The position numbers were made by a program, and so were the translations under genes. A stretch of DNA of 64,000 bases. Source: Bacillota bacterium. Lineage in GTDB: Bacteria > Bacillota > Clostridia > Christensenellales > SZUA-584. The stretch lies in NCBI GenBank assembly GCA_023410475.1, contig JAEYPS010000028.1, positions 62,001 through 126,000 of the forward strand. Direction: 5' to 3'. Under the pieces are notes generated by a model, which was not told where the DNA came from, searched no databases, and was given only the letters and a program-made list of their open reading frames with translations. Each line of letters opens with the position of its first letter. Within the stretch, counting starts at the first letter, position 1. This document shows, piece after piece, positions 38,236 through 47,300 of this stretch.

Positions 38236-39345
38236 TTATGTTATCCGGCTCTTTTTTGATTTTATCTGCGCTGAGGCATATTCGGCTTTGAGGGCGCCTA
38301 TAAGCTTTGGTACTGTCGTGATGCCTGTGGTGCGGTAGGCATTCTGTCCGGCAAACGCAAACCCGTGCTTGAGGTTACCTTTTTTGGCGTTCATCAGCGC
38401 AAGAGCGATACAATAAGGGCTCTCCTTAGCCTCACAGGTCCGTATGCAATGGTACGGGCACTTGTACGGCTTTTTCTTGCCCGCCGCCACGTCAGTAAGA
38501 AAGCTGTTGACTATCGCTCTGCCGGGCAACCCGACCGGGCTTTTGATTATTCTTATGTCTTTCTCTCTAGCGTCAACATAGCTCTGTTTAAAAGCGCTCG
38601 ACGCGTCGCATTCATCGGTGGGCACGAATCTCGTAGCCATTTGCACGCCCGCTGCGCCTCGCTGCATGATATCGTACATGTCCTCTCCGGTATATATACC
38701 GCCCGCAGCGATGACCGATATCTCTTTGCCGCTTTTCTTTTCTATTTTACGCGCTTCTTCTATGACTTTATCGACAAGGCGCTCAAGCGCATAATCGGGG
38801 TTATCGATCTCCTCGGGTTTAAAGCCAAGATGGCCGCCTGCCTTGGGTCCTTCCACGACGAACGCATCGGGAGTATAACCATAGTCGCTCTGCCACTTTT
38901 GCGCAATGATACGCGCCGCTTTGCCTGAGGACACTATAGGCACGAGCTTTGGCTGATGCTTGCTTCCCTTTAAAAACGCAGGCAGGTCGAGAGGCAGCCC
39001 CGCACCCGAGAAAATAATATCTATCTTCTCCTCGATAGCTGTTCTGACCATATCAGCAAAGTTTGAAAGCGCGACCATTATATTGACGCCAAGTATCCCC
39101 TGGGTCATCTCTCTGGCTTTCCGTATTTGCTGCCCAAGAGCTCGCATATTGGATAGCGCGAAGTTGCTGAAAAAATCCGGCTCCTGCATACCGATGCCTG
39201 CAGTCGCTATAACGCCGACGCCGCCTTCGTTTGCGACAGCAGCGGCGAGAGAGGACAGCGATATGCCGACCCCCATGCCACCCTGGATAATAGGAAGTTT
39301 CACCTTAAGGTTTCCTATCGGTAACTCTTTTATCTTTATAGCCAT
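38236..39345 (-). CDS. nitronate monooxygenase / enoyl-ACP reductase II-like flavoprotein
   Basis: A 369-residue TIM-barrel FMN enzyme of the NMO/FabK family. It has IIQGGMGVGISLSSLAAAVANEGGVGVI at the start, the flavin-site EGPKAGGHLGF with the usual catalytic-position His, and VIAAGGI and GAAGVQMATRFV in the phosphate-binding region. A C-terminal addition carries four cysteines (KCPYHCIRTCEAKESPYC), seen in a clostridial branch and possibly metal binding. No fatty-acid synthesis genes are adjacent, so nitronate oxidation or another flavin-dependent reaction is as likely as FabK activity. Confidence 0.85.
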   Translation of the reverse strand: MAIKIKELPIGNLKVKLPIIQGGMGVGISLSSLAAAVANEGGVGVIATAGIGMQEPDFFSNFALSNMRALGQQIRKAREMTQGILGVNIMVALSNFADMVRTAIEEKIDIIFSGAGLPLDLPAFLKGSKHQPKLVPIVSSGKAARIIAQKWQSDYGYTPDAFVVEGPKAGGHLGFKPEEIDNPDYALERLVDKVIEEARKIEKKSGKEISVIAAGGIYTGEDMYDIMQRGAAGVQMATRFVPTDECDASSAFKQSYVDAREKDIRIIKSPVGLPGRAIVNSFLTDVAAGKKKPYKCPYHCIRTCEAKESPYCIALALMNAKKGNLKHGFAFAGQNAYRTTGITTVPKLIGALKAEYASAQIKSKKSRIT

Positions 39346-39536
39346 ACTTATCTACCTTGTATTTAGTTTAGTTTAACGGTCGCTGTGTAAAAGAGATGAA
39401 TCATAAAAGGCATGTTCAAATTAATTAGCACTGCTAACGATTAAGCTGTTCAATCATAACATGCTTTTACCCGCCGTGCGGAAAAACGCAGAATGTTATT
39501 AATAAATTAATAATTAGGCAACAGGCTGTGTATTAT

Positions 39537-39565
39537 TTGCAACACTTGCCCCAATCGATTATAAT
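39537..39565 (+). promoter_or_regulatory. promoter of the fumarase operon
   Basis: TTGCAA (39537-39542), 17-nt spacer, perfect TATAAT (39560-39565), 28 nt before the ATG. Confidence 0.65.
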
Positions 39566-39592
39566 CGTAACAGCAAACAAAAAGGATAAGAA

Positions 39593-40429
39593 ATGCGAAC
39601 CGTAAAAAGCAGCGTAATCATTAAAGCCGTTAAAGAGCTGTTTCTCACCGCGTGCCGTATGCCGGCAGAGGACGCGCTCTTGGCTATAAAGCAGGCATAT
39701 GACGTTGAAGACTGTCCTCCCGCAAAAGAGGCTCTGCGCCAGCTCATTGAAAACGCGCGAATAGCCCGTGATACGGGCATGCCCTACTGTCAGGACACCG
39801 GTATGGCTGTAGTGTTTGCCGACCTCGGTCAGGATGTCCATATCGAGGGCGATATAAACGAGGCCATAAACGAAGGCGCAAGGCAGGCATATAAAGAGGG
39901 TTACTTCAGGATGTCGGTACTCGACCCTGTAACGAGGGAAAACACCGGAGACAATACTCCCGCGGTAGTACATTATGAAATCGTGCCGGGGGACAGTATA
40001 AAATTAACAGCCGCGCCGAAGGGCTTTGGCAGCGAGAACATGAGCCGCATAGCGATGCTTAAGCCAAGCGAAGGGATGGAGGGCGTGGAGCGCTTTGTAT
40101 TGAGCTGTGTGAAGAGCGCCGGAGGAAGCCCGTGCCCGCCAGCCGTGATAGGAGTCGGCATAGGCGGAACGTTCGAGAAATGCGCGCTTTTATCTAAAAG
40201 ACAGCTGCTGCGCGATATAGGCAGCGCAAACGAAGACGCGGCGCTGGCAGATATGGAAGCGCGGCTTAAAGAAACGATCAACGATCTTGGCATAGGCGCG
40301 ATGGGTTTTGGAGGTAAAAACTATTGCCTCGCCGTGCATATAGGCAAATACCCGACGCATATCGCCGGGCTGCCCGTAGCGGTAAATTTTCAGTGCCACG
40401 CCTCAAGGCACGCTCATGTGACGATATAG
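39593..40429 (+). CDS. fumarate hydratase class I, alpha subunit
   Basis: A 278-residue [4Fe-4S] hydro-lyase large subunit that interconverts fumarate and malate. Expected motifs are PYCQDTGMAVVF with an iron-sulfur Cys, DPVTRENTGDNTPAVVHYEIVPGD, and a second Cys region SCVKSAGGSPCPPAVIGVGIGG. L-tartrate dehydratase is a close relative and cannot be excluded by sequence alone. The gene starts with AAAGGAT upstream and is followed, 8 nt later, by the beta-subunit gene, so the enzyme is of the two-chain type common in anaerobic Firmicutes. Confidence 0.92.
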   Translation: MRTVKSSVIIKAVKELFLTACRMPAEDALLAIKQAYDVEDCPPAKEALRQLIENARIARDTGMPYCQDTGMAVVFADLGQDVHIEGDINEAINEGARQAYKEGYFRMSVLDPVTRENTGDNTPAVVHYEIVPGDSIKLTAAPKGFGSENMSRIAMLKPSEGMEGVERFVLSCVKSAGGSPCPPAVIGVGIGGTFEKCALLSKRQLLRDIGSANEDAALADMEARLKETINDLGIGAMGFGGKNYCLAVHIGKYPTHIAGLPVAVNFQCHASRHAHVTI

Positions 40430-40437
40430 GAGCATAA

Positions 40438-40968
40438 ATGACTGAAGTAAGAACGCCTATTGAGAAGGAAGTAATACAAAGCCTTAAAGCAGGCGACAGC
40501 GTAAGGCTCTCGGGCTGTGTTTACACCGCGAGAGACGCCGCGCACGCGAGGCTGTATGAGATGATAAAGACCGGAGAGCCGCTTCCGTTTCAGATAAAGG
40601 GCAGCGGCATATTCTACGCGGGGCCGTGCCCGCCTATGCCGGGGCGCGTTATGAACTCGTGCGGGCCGACGACGTCGTCGAGGATGAACGCTTACGCCCC
40701 GATGCTTTACGACATGGGACTTATCTTTGTTATAGGAAAAGGCCCCGTATCAAACGAGGTCATGGAGGCGATTGCGCGCAACGGCGCGGTGTATTTTGCC
40801 GCTGTCGGAGGCGCGGGCGCGCTTATCGCGTCGCACATAACCGGGGTAAGGGATATAGCTTTTTCCGAGCTCGGAACGGAGGCAATACGTGAGGTCACGT
40901 TTGAGCGTGTGCCGCTTATCGTAGCCGCCGACTGCCGCGGCGGAAGCGTTTATTCAGACTGTAAATAA
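40438..40968 (+). CDS. fumarate hydratase class I, beta subunit
   Basis: A 176-residue partner of the preceding alpha subunit. GPCPPMPGRVMNSCGPTTSSRMNAYAPMLYDMG carries the conserved binding stretch of the FumA C-terminal domain, followed by KGPVSNEVMEA and YFAAVGGAGALIA. Both subunits together equal one long FumA chain. Start 40438 is 8 nt after the alpha stop, with AGGAGC as SD. Confidence 0.92.
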   Translation: MTEVRTPIEKEVIQSLKAGDSVRLSGCVYTARDAAHARLYEMIKTGEPLPFQIKGSGIFYAGPCPPMPGRVMNSCGPTTSSRMNAYAPMLYDMGLIFVIGKGPVSNEVMEAIARNGAVYFAAVGGAGALIASHITGVRDIAFSELGTEAIREVTFERVPLIVAADCRGGSVYSDCK

Positions 40969-41031
40969 AAAGGTATATAAATTTTATTTATCTATAAGAG
41001 AAGCGCTAAAATCTATGCACAAAGGAACGCT

Positions 41032-42183
41032 ATGAATTTCAGACATAAACTTATAATCCCTGCAGCAAACCTGATAACAGGTATGTGCGGTTTTTACCTC
41101 TCGATGTACCAGATCTCCGTTCTTCAGATCTCCGAGGTATTTAAGCTTTCAAGCTTTATGATGGGCGTGATCGTCGCGGCGCAGTTCGCGGGGTTCATCG
41201 TTCCGCCGTTCGTGCTGGGAACGCTTTGCGAAAGGATAGGCAAGCGGGGAGTCATGATGATAGCGCTTCCGCTCATGATTCTGGGAACGTTTTTGATAAG
41301 CGTAACAAACAATATCATTCTTTTTATAGCGGGAGTGCTCATTATCGGAGCGGGCTTCAGCGTCACGGAAGGCACTATATGCGCCGTGCTCGCGACGGAA
41401 TTCGGCAAAAGATCTACGTTTCACCTCGGCATAGCGCAGGCTTCGTTCAGCCTTGGCGCCGTTATATCGCCGCTTACGTGCGAAGCTTTGTTTGCGGCGG
41501 GCTTTAAATATAACGAGCTGTTCGGAATAATGTCGGTGGTGTTTCTTGTTCTGTTTATACTGTTCAGCCTGACAAAGCAGGAGTACGATGTAAAGGACGG
41601 CTGTAACACGGGTATACTAGGCGCGCTCAGGTTTTTCAGGCGCAAAGTGTTTATATTTATATCCGTGGCTATGGTGATGTATGTAGGCGCGGAAGGAGTT
41701 ATAGCTTTTTTCACCGACAGCTGGTTTGAGGTTACGCTGAAGGCGCCGCATCTCAGCGCGCTTGCCTTGAGCCTTTTCTGGGCGGGCATGATTCCGACGA
41801 GGCTGCTGCTGGGCGCGATAAAGCTGAGGCCGAGAACGACTATAATAGGCTGCGCGGCCGGAGTATTGCTGTGTATACTCGCCGTAATAATCGCTCGTTC
41901 TCATACGGTGATGCTTATCGCATTCGCGGGGCTCGGGGTGTTCTGCGGGCCGTGCTGGCCGCTTATCATCGACGTCGTGGCGAAAAAATATCCCGCGAAT
42001 GCAGGAACGGCTTCAAACCTTATGGTGGCGCTTGGCGGGCTTGGAGGGTCGCTCATGCCGGTGGCGGCAGGGGCGCTTGTCGCGGGAGCGAATTTTATGC
42101 CTGTGTTCTTTGTATCCGCGGCGTGCGCTGCGGTAATGGCGGCTATGTTCTTCTTTGCGGGAAGAGAGAAAACTGGCCGCTGA
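41032..42183 (+). CDS. MFS transporter
   Basis: A 383-residue major facilitator protein with about 12 helices. The loop between helices 2 and 3 has the pattern GTLCERIGKRGVMM, and the second-half counterpart is IKLRPRTTI. A conserved-looking GAGFSVTEGTICAVL segment lies in helix 4. The substrate is unknown. It starts 63 nt after the fumarase beta gene, close enough to share its transcript; a dicarboxylate or organic acid link is possible but not shown. Its stop is followed directly by a hairpin repeat. Confidence 0.85.
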   Translation: MNFRHKLIIPAANLITGMCGFYLSMYQISVLQISEVFKLSSFMMGVIVAAQFAGFIVPPFVLGTLCERIGKRGVMMIALPLMILGTFLISVTNNIILFIAGVLIIGAGFSVTEGTICAVLATEFGKRSTFHLGIAQASFSLGAVISPLTCEALFAAGFKYNELFGIMSVVFLVLFILFSLTKQEYDVKDGCNTGILGALRFFRRKVFIFISVAMVMYVGAEGVIAFFTDSWFEVTLKAPHLSALALSLFWAGMIPTRLLLGAIKLRPRTTIIGCAAGVLLCILAVIIARSHTVMLIAFAGLGVFCGPCWPLIIDVVAKKYPANAGTASNLMVALGGLGGSLMPVAAGALVAGANFMPVFFVSAACAAVMAAMFFFAGREKTGR

Positions 42184-42189
42184 ATATTA

Positions 42190-42222
42190 GGTCTCAAAAG
42201 TCTTACAGCGTTTTGGGGCTAA
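42190..42222 (+). repeat. interspersed hairpin repeat, copy D
   Basis: GTCTCAAAAGTCTTACAGCG followed by TTTTGGGGCTAAAATATT, 7 nt after the MFS stop. A somewhat decayed member of the family. Confidence 0.5.
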
Positions 42223-42232
42223 AATATTACAC

Positions 42233-42261
42233 TTGAAATCGAGTGCGGTATACATTATAAT
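42233..42261 (+). promoter_or_regulatory. promoter of the tRNA-Thr precursor
   Basis: TTGAAA (42233-42238), exactly 17 nt, perfect TATAAT (42256-42261). Transcription would run through a perfect 10-bp hairpin (TGCTTATTAT / ATAATAAGCA, 42293-42316) and two tRNA-like relics before the intact tRNA-Thr. Confidence 0.7.
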
Positions 42262-42320
42262 AGCTTTCGCAGCGTTTAAAACTGCGCTTTATTGCTTATT
42301 ATGCTGATAATAAGCAGTAT

Positions 42321-42420
42321 GCCTCAAAGCATAAACAGGCAGTGCACATCCATGGTAAGCCCGGTCATCGTGCGAAAATGTGATGTGAATGCCTTAAGAG
42401 CTTTGAAAGTAAATAAATAT
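42321..42420 (+). repeat. decayed tRNA-Thr-like unit 1
   Basis: Keeps the anticodon-arm segment GCACATCCATGGTAAG and GGTCATCG of the intact tRNA-Thr, but the 3' half reads TGCGAAAATGTGATGTGAA and the acceptor end is lost. Period to unit 2 is about 101 nt. Confidence 0.65.
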
Positions 42421-42523
42421 GCCGCTATAGCTTAAGCAGGCAGAGCACATCCATGGTAAGCTCGGTCATCGTGCGAAAATGTGATGTGAAAGCCTTAAGA
42501 GTTTTGACAATTAAATGAAATAT
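42421..42523 (+). repeat. decayed tRNA-Thr-like unit 2
   Basis: Begins GCCGCTATAGCTTAAGCAGG like the intact tRNA, keeps the GGT-centred anticodon loop, then shares its altered 3' half and its flank (GCCTTAAGAG) with unit 1. The 3' side of the anticodon stem (GGATG in the real tRNA) is changed to GCTCG, so it cannot fold as a normal tRNA. Confidence 0.7.
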
Positions 42524-42599
42524 GCCGCTATAGCTCAGTAGGTAGAGCACATCCATGGTAAGGATGGGGTCATCGGTTCAAATCCGATTAGCGGCTCCA
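42524..42599 (+). tRNA. tRNA-Thr (anticodon GGT)
   Basis: 76 nt. Acceptor GCCGCTA / TAGCGGC, D arm GCTCAGTAGGTAGAGC, anticodon stem CATCC / GGATG with loop ATGGTAA, T arm ATCGGTTCAAATCCGAT, encoded CCA. Reads ACC and ACU. Confidence 0.95.
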
Positions 42600-42607
42600 G
42601 AAGAAAA

Positions 42608-42635
42608 GCCTCAAATACTGTTTGAGGCCTTTTTT
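42608..42635 (+). terminator. terminator after tRNA-Thr
   Basis: Perfect 8-bp GCCTCAAA / TTTGAGGC hairpin followed by CTTTTTT. Confidence 0.85.
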
Positions 42636-42804
42636 GTTGCTTTTACTGCAATGTTATTTATAGCTAGAATGCTGGCATTCGTGCTATATACAAAAGTTGA
42701 CATTGAAAGTATAATAGGGCAGTAAATACTCTAAACCCTAATCATGATTATAAGAATAAACAAGTATATGTAAAATCAAAAAAAGCGATGTGAGGATTTA
42801 ATAT

Positions 42805-43466
42805 ATGAAAACAAAAATGTGTTTATTTTTTGGCTGCCTTATACTTATCTGTTTGGGTTCATGCAGTGTCATAAAAGGAGGAGGGCGTATTGTTATTCCT
42901 GGAATCAAAATGACACAACCGGAGCGTTAATGGTTATTGATATGGAATCAAATCACAAACCCAGGATACTGTATGAGTATGAAAATGAACGCTTAGAGTT
43001 CGCGTCTATATATAATGATAGTATTGTTTGCGTTTCACAAGAGGATAATAACAACGCCGGAAAACTTATTTCGGTTGAAGGAGACACAAGAAACATACTA
43101 TTTGAATTACCTTTTAATATGATGTATCCGCAAATAATCGATGAGAATAATATTATATACTTAGCATATCAGAATGATGATTTATACTTAGGTAAATTTG
43201 AAATAAGCAAACAGAGCTCTGAAGTATTAATAAATGACATTGATTATTTTATGCCGTCTATTCAAGACAGAAACAATATTCTTGTTACCAAACTAGAAAA
43301 TGAAGCGCTCAGTCCTGATAACAAATATATAGCCTACTATCACGGGAGTTTATACAGCTGGCCATATGCTGTCAAATTACGGATTATGTCTCTTGAGGAT
43401 GGCAGGTCTATGGATATTGACTATAAGTGGATGCAACCAGAGGTGGGATTTATATGGATCAAATAG
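42805..43466 (+). pseudogene. frameshifted lipoprotein gene, beta-propeller-like
   Basis: ATG 42805 (GTGAGG upstream) opens a lipoprotein signal peptide (MKTKMCLFFGCLILICLGSC) but its frame stops after 41 codons. From about 42890 a different frame, open to 43466, continues in protein-like fashion (YSWNQNDTTGALMVIDME, then blade-like segments and SPDNKYIAYYHGSLY). Joining them needs a one-base shift near the GGAGGAGGG stretch. The full product would be a secreted lipoprotein of about 220 residues, possibly a TolB/WD40-type propeller. It is AT-rich compared with neighbours. Either a true pseudogene or an assembly error. Confidence 0.6.
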
Positions 43467-43482
43467 CGAGCGGAGCTTTAGC

Positions 43483-44055
43483 TCAGGGCAATACCAAGTC
43501 TATTTTCAAATAAGGAAGTTCAACGGCTGAAAAAGCGAACACTCCTTCTGCTCCGTCTGACTCGATCATGATCGTTGTGTCCGACTGCTCGACCATTTTC
43601 TTATAAACAGACGTTATATCAAACGCAATTCTTTTCTGCTCGGTTCCTACAAGCTGGGCTTCCCCGAGCGCGTCAAAGTTTTCCGTCTTGGGTTCTAATC
43701 TGTAGCTGTTCCATAACGTGGCGTTGCACGCTTTTAACTGCATAGGTCTTGTTTTGCCGTCAACGGGAATATAGGTCATTTCCAATGTCGCTTTTCGTAT
43801 TATCGCGCCTTCCGGCATATAACCCACATCAAATGACAAAAAGGAACGATAAACTATATCACCGCTTTGCCCTATATATATCTCTCCGCTACCCCATACA
43901 TCGTTCCATTCATCGTCGTTCTTTTTATAAGCAATCTCATATGCATCCGCAGTTATATAGCTTGCTCTGCCAAAAACATGATGGGTAAGGCTTAAAGCCA
44001 GAACCGCAAAAAATACAATATAAAATATGACCAGAACAGCTGATATTTTTTTCAT
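43483..44055 (-). CDS. exported DNRLRE-like domain protein
   Basis: 190 residues. An N-terminal signal anchor (4-24) is followed by one beta domain resembling DNRLRE-type wall or carbohydrate-associated domains: an early IYIGQSGDIVYRSFLSFDVGYMPEGAIIRKATLEMTY stretch, then late FDITSVYKKMVEQSDTTIMIESDG and FAFSAVELPYLKI. These modules usually occur inside larger surface proteins; a single-domain version is unusual. It converges on the frameshifted lipoprotein gene. No operon partner. Confidence 0.65.
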   Translation of the reverse strand: MKKISAVLVIFYIVFFAVLALSLTHHVFGRASYITADAYEIAYKKNDDEWNDVWGSGEIYIGQSGDIVYRSFLSFDVGYMPEGAIIRKATLEMTYIPVDGKTRPMQLKACNATLWNSYRLEPKTENFDALGEAQLVGTEQKRIAFDITSVYKKMVEQSDTTIMIESDGAEGVFAFSAVELPYLKIDLVLP

Positions 44056-44371
44056 AATATGATTATACCATTATTATGCACGTTTTCAACCGTCCCCCTA
44101 TGTGTATGCTTCTTTCATCCCCAAGGCCTTCCATGAATAGAAAAGATGATATAGATAAACAGTTAAAAACGCAGTGAATTTATTTAAGTTTAAGCGGCTT
44201 AAACCTTGCTTCGAGGGTTTTTATTTTGGCAGGTTTATTTGTTAAGTTAATAAAAAGTTTCATTTCAATGACGTTATTGTTGTGTTAGTATATACCTTAA
44301 AGGTAAAAATACGTGAAATGCAAGGACCAACGTTGTTCGTTGTTTCGCATAAAGAAAACAGAAGGTAACCA
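44056..44371 (+). promoter_or_regulatory. intergenic region before the RND pump gene with a dyad
   Basis: 316 nt between divergent genes. Visible elements are a perfect GTTTAAG-CGG-CTTAAAC hairpin (44188-44204), a hairpin AAACCTT / AGGGTTT with a T run (44201-44222), and a perfect 13-nt dyad TACCTT-A-AAGGTA (44293-44305), a candidate repressor site 67 nt before the pump gene. No tRNA or gene is seen. Confidence 0.35.
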
Positions 44372-47300
44372 ATGTCAAAGTTCAGCGCAAGGAAACCGCT
44401 CACAATATTTGCGGCAGTCGTCGTCGTTATAATACTCGGCGTCGTTTCACTTATCAACATGACTCCCGACCTGCTGCCAAACATGGATATGCCATATGTC
44501 GTCATTATGACAGCGTATCCGGGGGCGACGCCGCAGGAAGTAGAGACCGCGGTAACAGGCCCTCTTGAGCAGAGGATGGCAACGCTCGAGCATATAAAGG
44601 AAATCCAGTCCACGTCGTCGGCCAACGTCTCGATGGTAATAATGGAGTTTGGCCCCGCCGTCAATATGGATACCGTATCTGTCGATATACTGCAGCAGAT
44701 AAACATGATATCCGGGCGCTGGGACGAGAACGTGGGCGTTCCGCGCATTTTGAAGATTAATCCCAGCATGCTGCCCGTTATGGTATCGGCGGTGGACATG
44801 GAAGGCATGGACACAATAGAGCTTTCCGAATTTGTAGGGGATACGCTGCTCCCCAAGCTGCAGGGCATATCTGGCGTTGCCAGCGTGTCCGCCAACGGGA
44901 TCATCAAAAAAGAAATAGCAGTGTCGCTTAACGAGGAAAAGATTAGCGCTGTAAGCGAAAAAGTGGCCCAGGCCATAAAAAATGAGCTTGCTGATACAAA
45001 AGACGATCTTGACGAAGCGCAGGATAAAATAGACGACGGCAAATCAAAGCTCAAAAAAAGCAAAAGGGATCTCGAAAGAAATCAGGAAAGCACATTTGAC
45101 AGGCTGACTCAAGCCGGCAAGATGATAAACGAGGCGATCGCGCAGTCAATAGCTTATAACGCCCAGCTTTCCGGGCTTATCGCGACTCAAGGAGCCCTGC
45201 AAGCCGAGAAGTCGTTGTACGAAAGCGGGCTTGAGGAAATAAACAGCGGCATCGCCGGCATAGACCTCGCTCTTGGTGATATCGATCTCACGCGGGCAAT
45301 GATAAACCCGCTTGTAATTTCAGCGGACCCGGACGGGACATTGCTCTCGGCCCTGCCCATAGACCCAGGCCTTATGGCAATGCTCACAGCCCAAGGCTGC
45401 GTAACGCTGGGCGATGTGCGCGCGCTCGACGCCGAGCTTGCCAGCCAGCAGATATCGCTTACCGCGCAAAAGGGAATGCTTTTATCTCAGCAGGCCGACG
45501 CAGTAAAGCGCATAAGCCAGATAGACATAGAGCTGGCCAACCTTGTGACGAAGATAGCCGCGACAACGGCGATAGTTGAACAGATAGACGCGGCGATAGC
45601 CGAAGCTCAGGCAAACTACACGGCTGTGGAAGCAGGAAAGCTTGCCGCCGCGGTCGGGTTCGGCGCAGGAAGCGCGCAGCTGGCTGCCGCAGAAGCGGAG
45701 CTTGATAAAGCGCAGGAAAGCCTTGAGTCCGCTATAGAGCAGTATGAAGACGCTGTAAAAAAGGCGCTTGAGTCTGCCGACCTCGGCAAGACGATAACGC
45801 TCGACACTATTGCCGCAATCCTCACGGCGCAGAACTTTTCGATGCCGGCAGGCTACGTATACGAGGACGGATTATCATATCAGGTCAGCGTGGGGGATAA
45901 GTTTACCTCAATAGAGCAGCTTGAAGAGCTGATGCTTTTCAATCTCGGCATCGAAGGCGTCGAGCCTATATATCTGAAAGAGGTCGCAGACATTACCGTC
46001 ACCGACAACTCGGATTCGGTGTATGCCATGATAAACGGAAACGCGGGCGTCGCGCTGACGTTTTCCAAGCAGTCGGCGTACCCTACAGCCGAGGTAACCG
46101 ACAACATAAACGCGAAGTTCAAAGAGCTTTCTGAGAAGCACGAAGGGCTTCGCTTTTCAAATCTTATGGATCAGGGCAAATATATCTACAGGATAACCGG
46201 CTCTATCACAGAGAGCCTTCTTTGGGGCGCGCTGTTTGCCGTGCTGATACTGTTTTTGTTCTTAAAGGATATTAGGCCCACGTTTATCACGCTGTGCAGC
46301 ATACCCATCAGCGTTATTTTCGCTATAGTGCTGATGTACTTTTCGGGCATTACGCTCAATATCATGTCGCTTTCGGGGCTGGCGATAGCCATCGGGATGC
46401 TTGTGGACAACTCTATCGTGGTAATCGAAAACACGTACCGGCTGCGCTCACTCGGTGAATCTCCGGTAAAAGCCGCTGTATCGGGCGCGGCTCAGGTGGG
46501 CGGCGCTATAGTCGCCTCTACGCTGACGACTGTCTGCGTGTTCGTACCTATAATATTTGTGGAAGGCATCACACGGCAGCTGTTTACCGATATGGCGCTG
46601 ACGCTCGCTTACTCGCTTATCGCCAGCCTTATAATAGCGCTCACGCTCGTGCCCGCTATGTCGTCAAAGCTGCTCAAAATGAGAAACGAGCGTTCCAACA
46701 GGCTGTTCGAGAGGCTGAAAAACTTATACATGCGTTCGGTGGCGTGGACGCTAGGACATAAGGCGTTTGTGCTGGTGCTGGCTGTGCTGCTTTTAGGGGG
46801 GAGCACGGCGCTCGCGCTTTCAAGAGGGTTCTCGTTTATGCCCCAAACCAACTCCAATCAGATAAGCGTGACTATGGAGGTGCCCGAGGGCACAAGCTTT
46901 CAGGACAAGGTAGTTTTGGCAAACGAAGTGGGCAGCAGGCTCAAGGCTGTCGATGAGATAGTCACGGTAGGCGCCGTAATGTCAACACAGGGCATGGGAA
47001 TGTTCTCATCGTCGGATGAGACAACGGTCGATTTCTATGTAATACTCGATGAGAGCGCGAAAAGGACGAGCCGTGAGATAATACCCGATATCATTGCGCT
47101 TACCGCCGATATGGACTGCGTTATAAAAGCTCAGGACAGCTCGATGATGACGGGCTACAGCGATATGCTGGGCGGCTCCGGCATCACAATAAACGTATTT
47201 GGAAGCGATCTTGACGATCTGCAGCACTCAGCAACAGATATTGCGGCTCAGCTTAAAACGCTGGATGGTGTAAAAGAGGTCGATGACGGCCTTGAGGATA

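Noticed and set aside
42321..42523. Two additional functional tRNA-Thr genes
   Set aside because: Acceptor stems and the 3' side of the anticodon stem are lost, so they cannot form normal cloverleaves.
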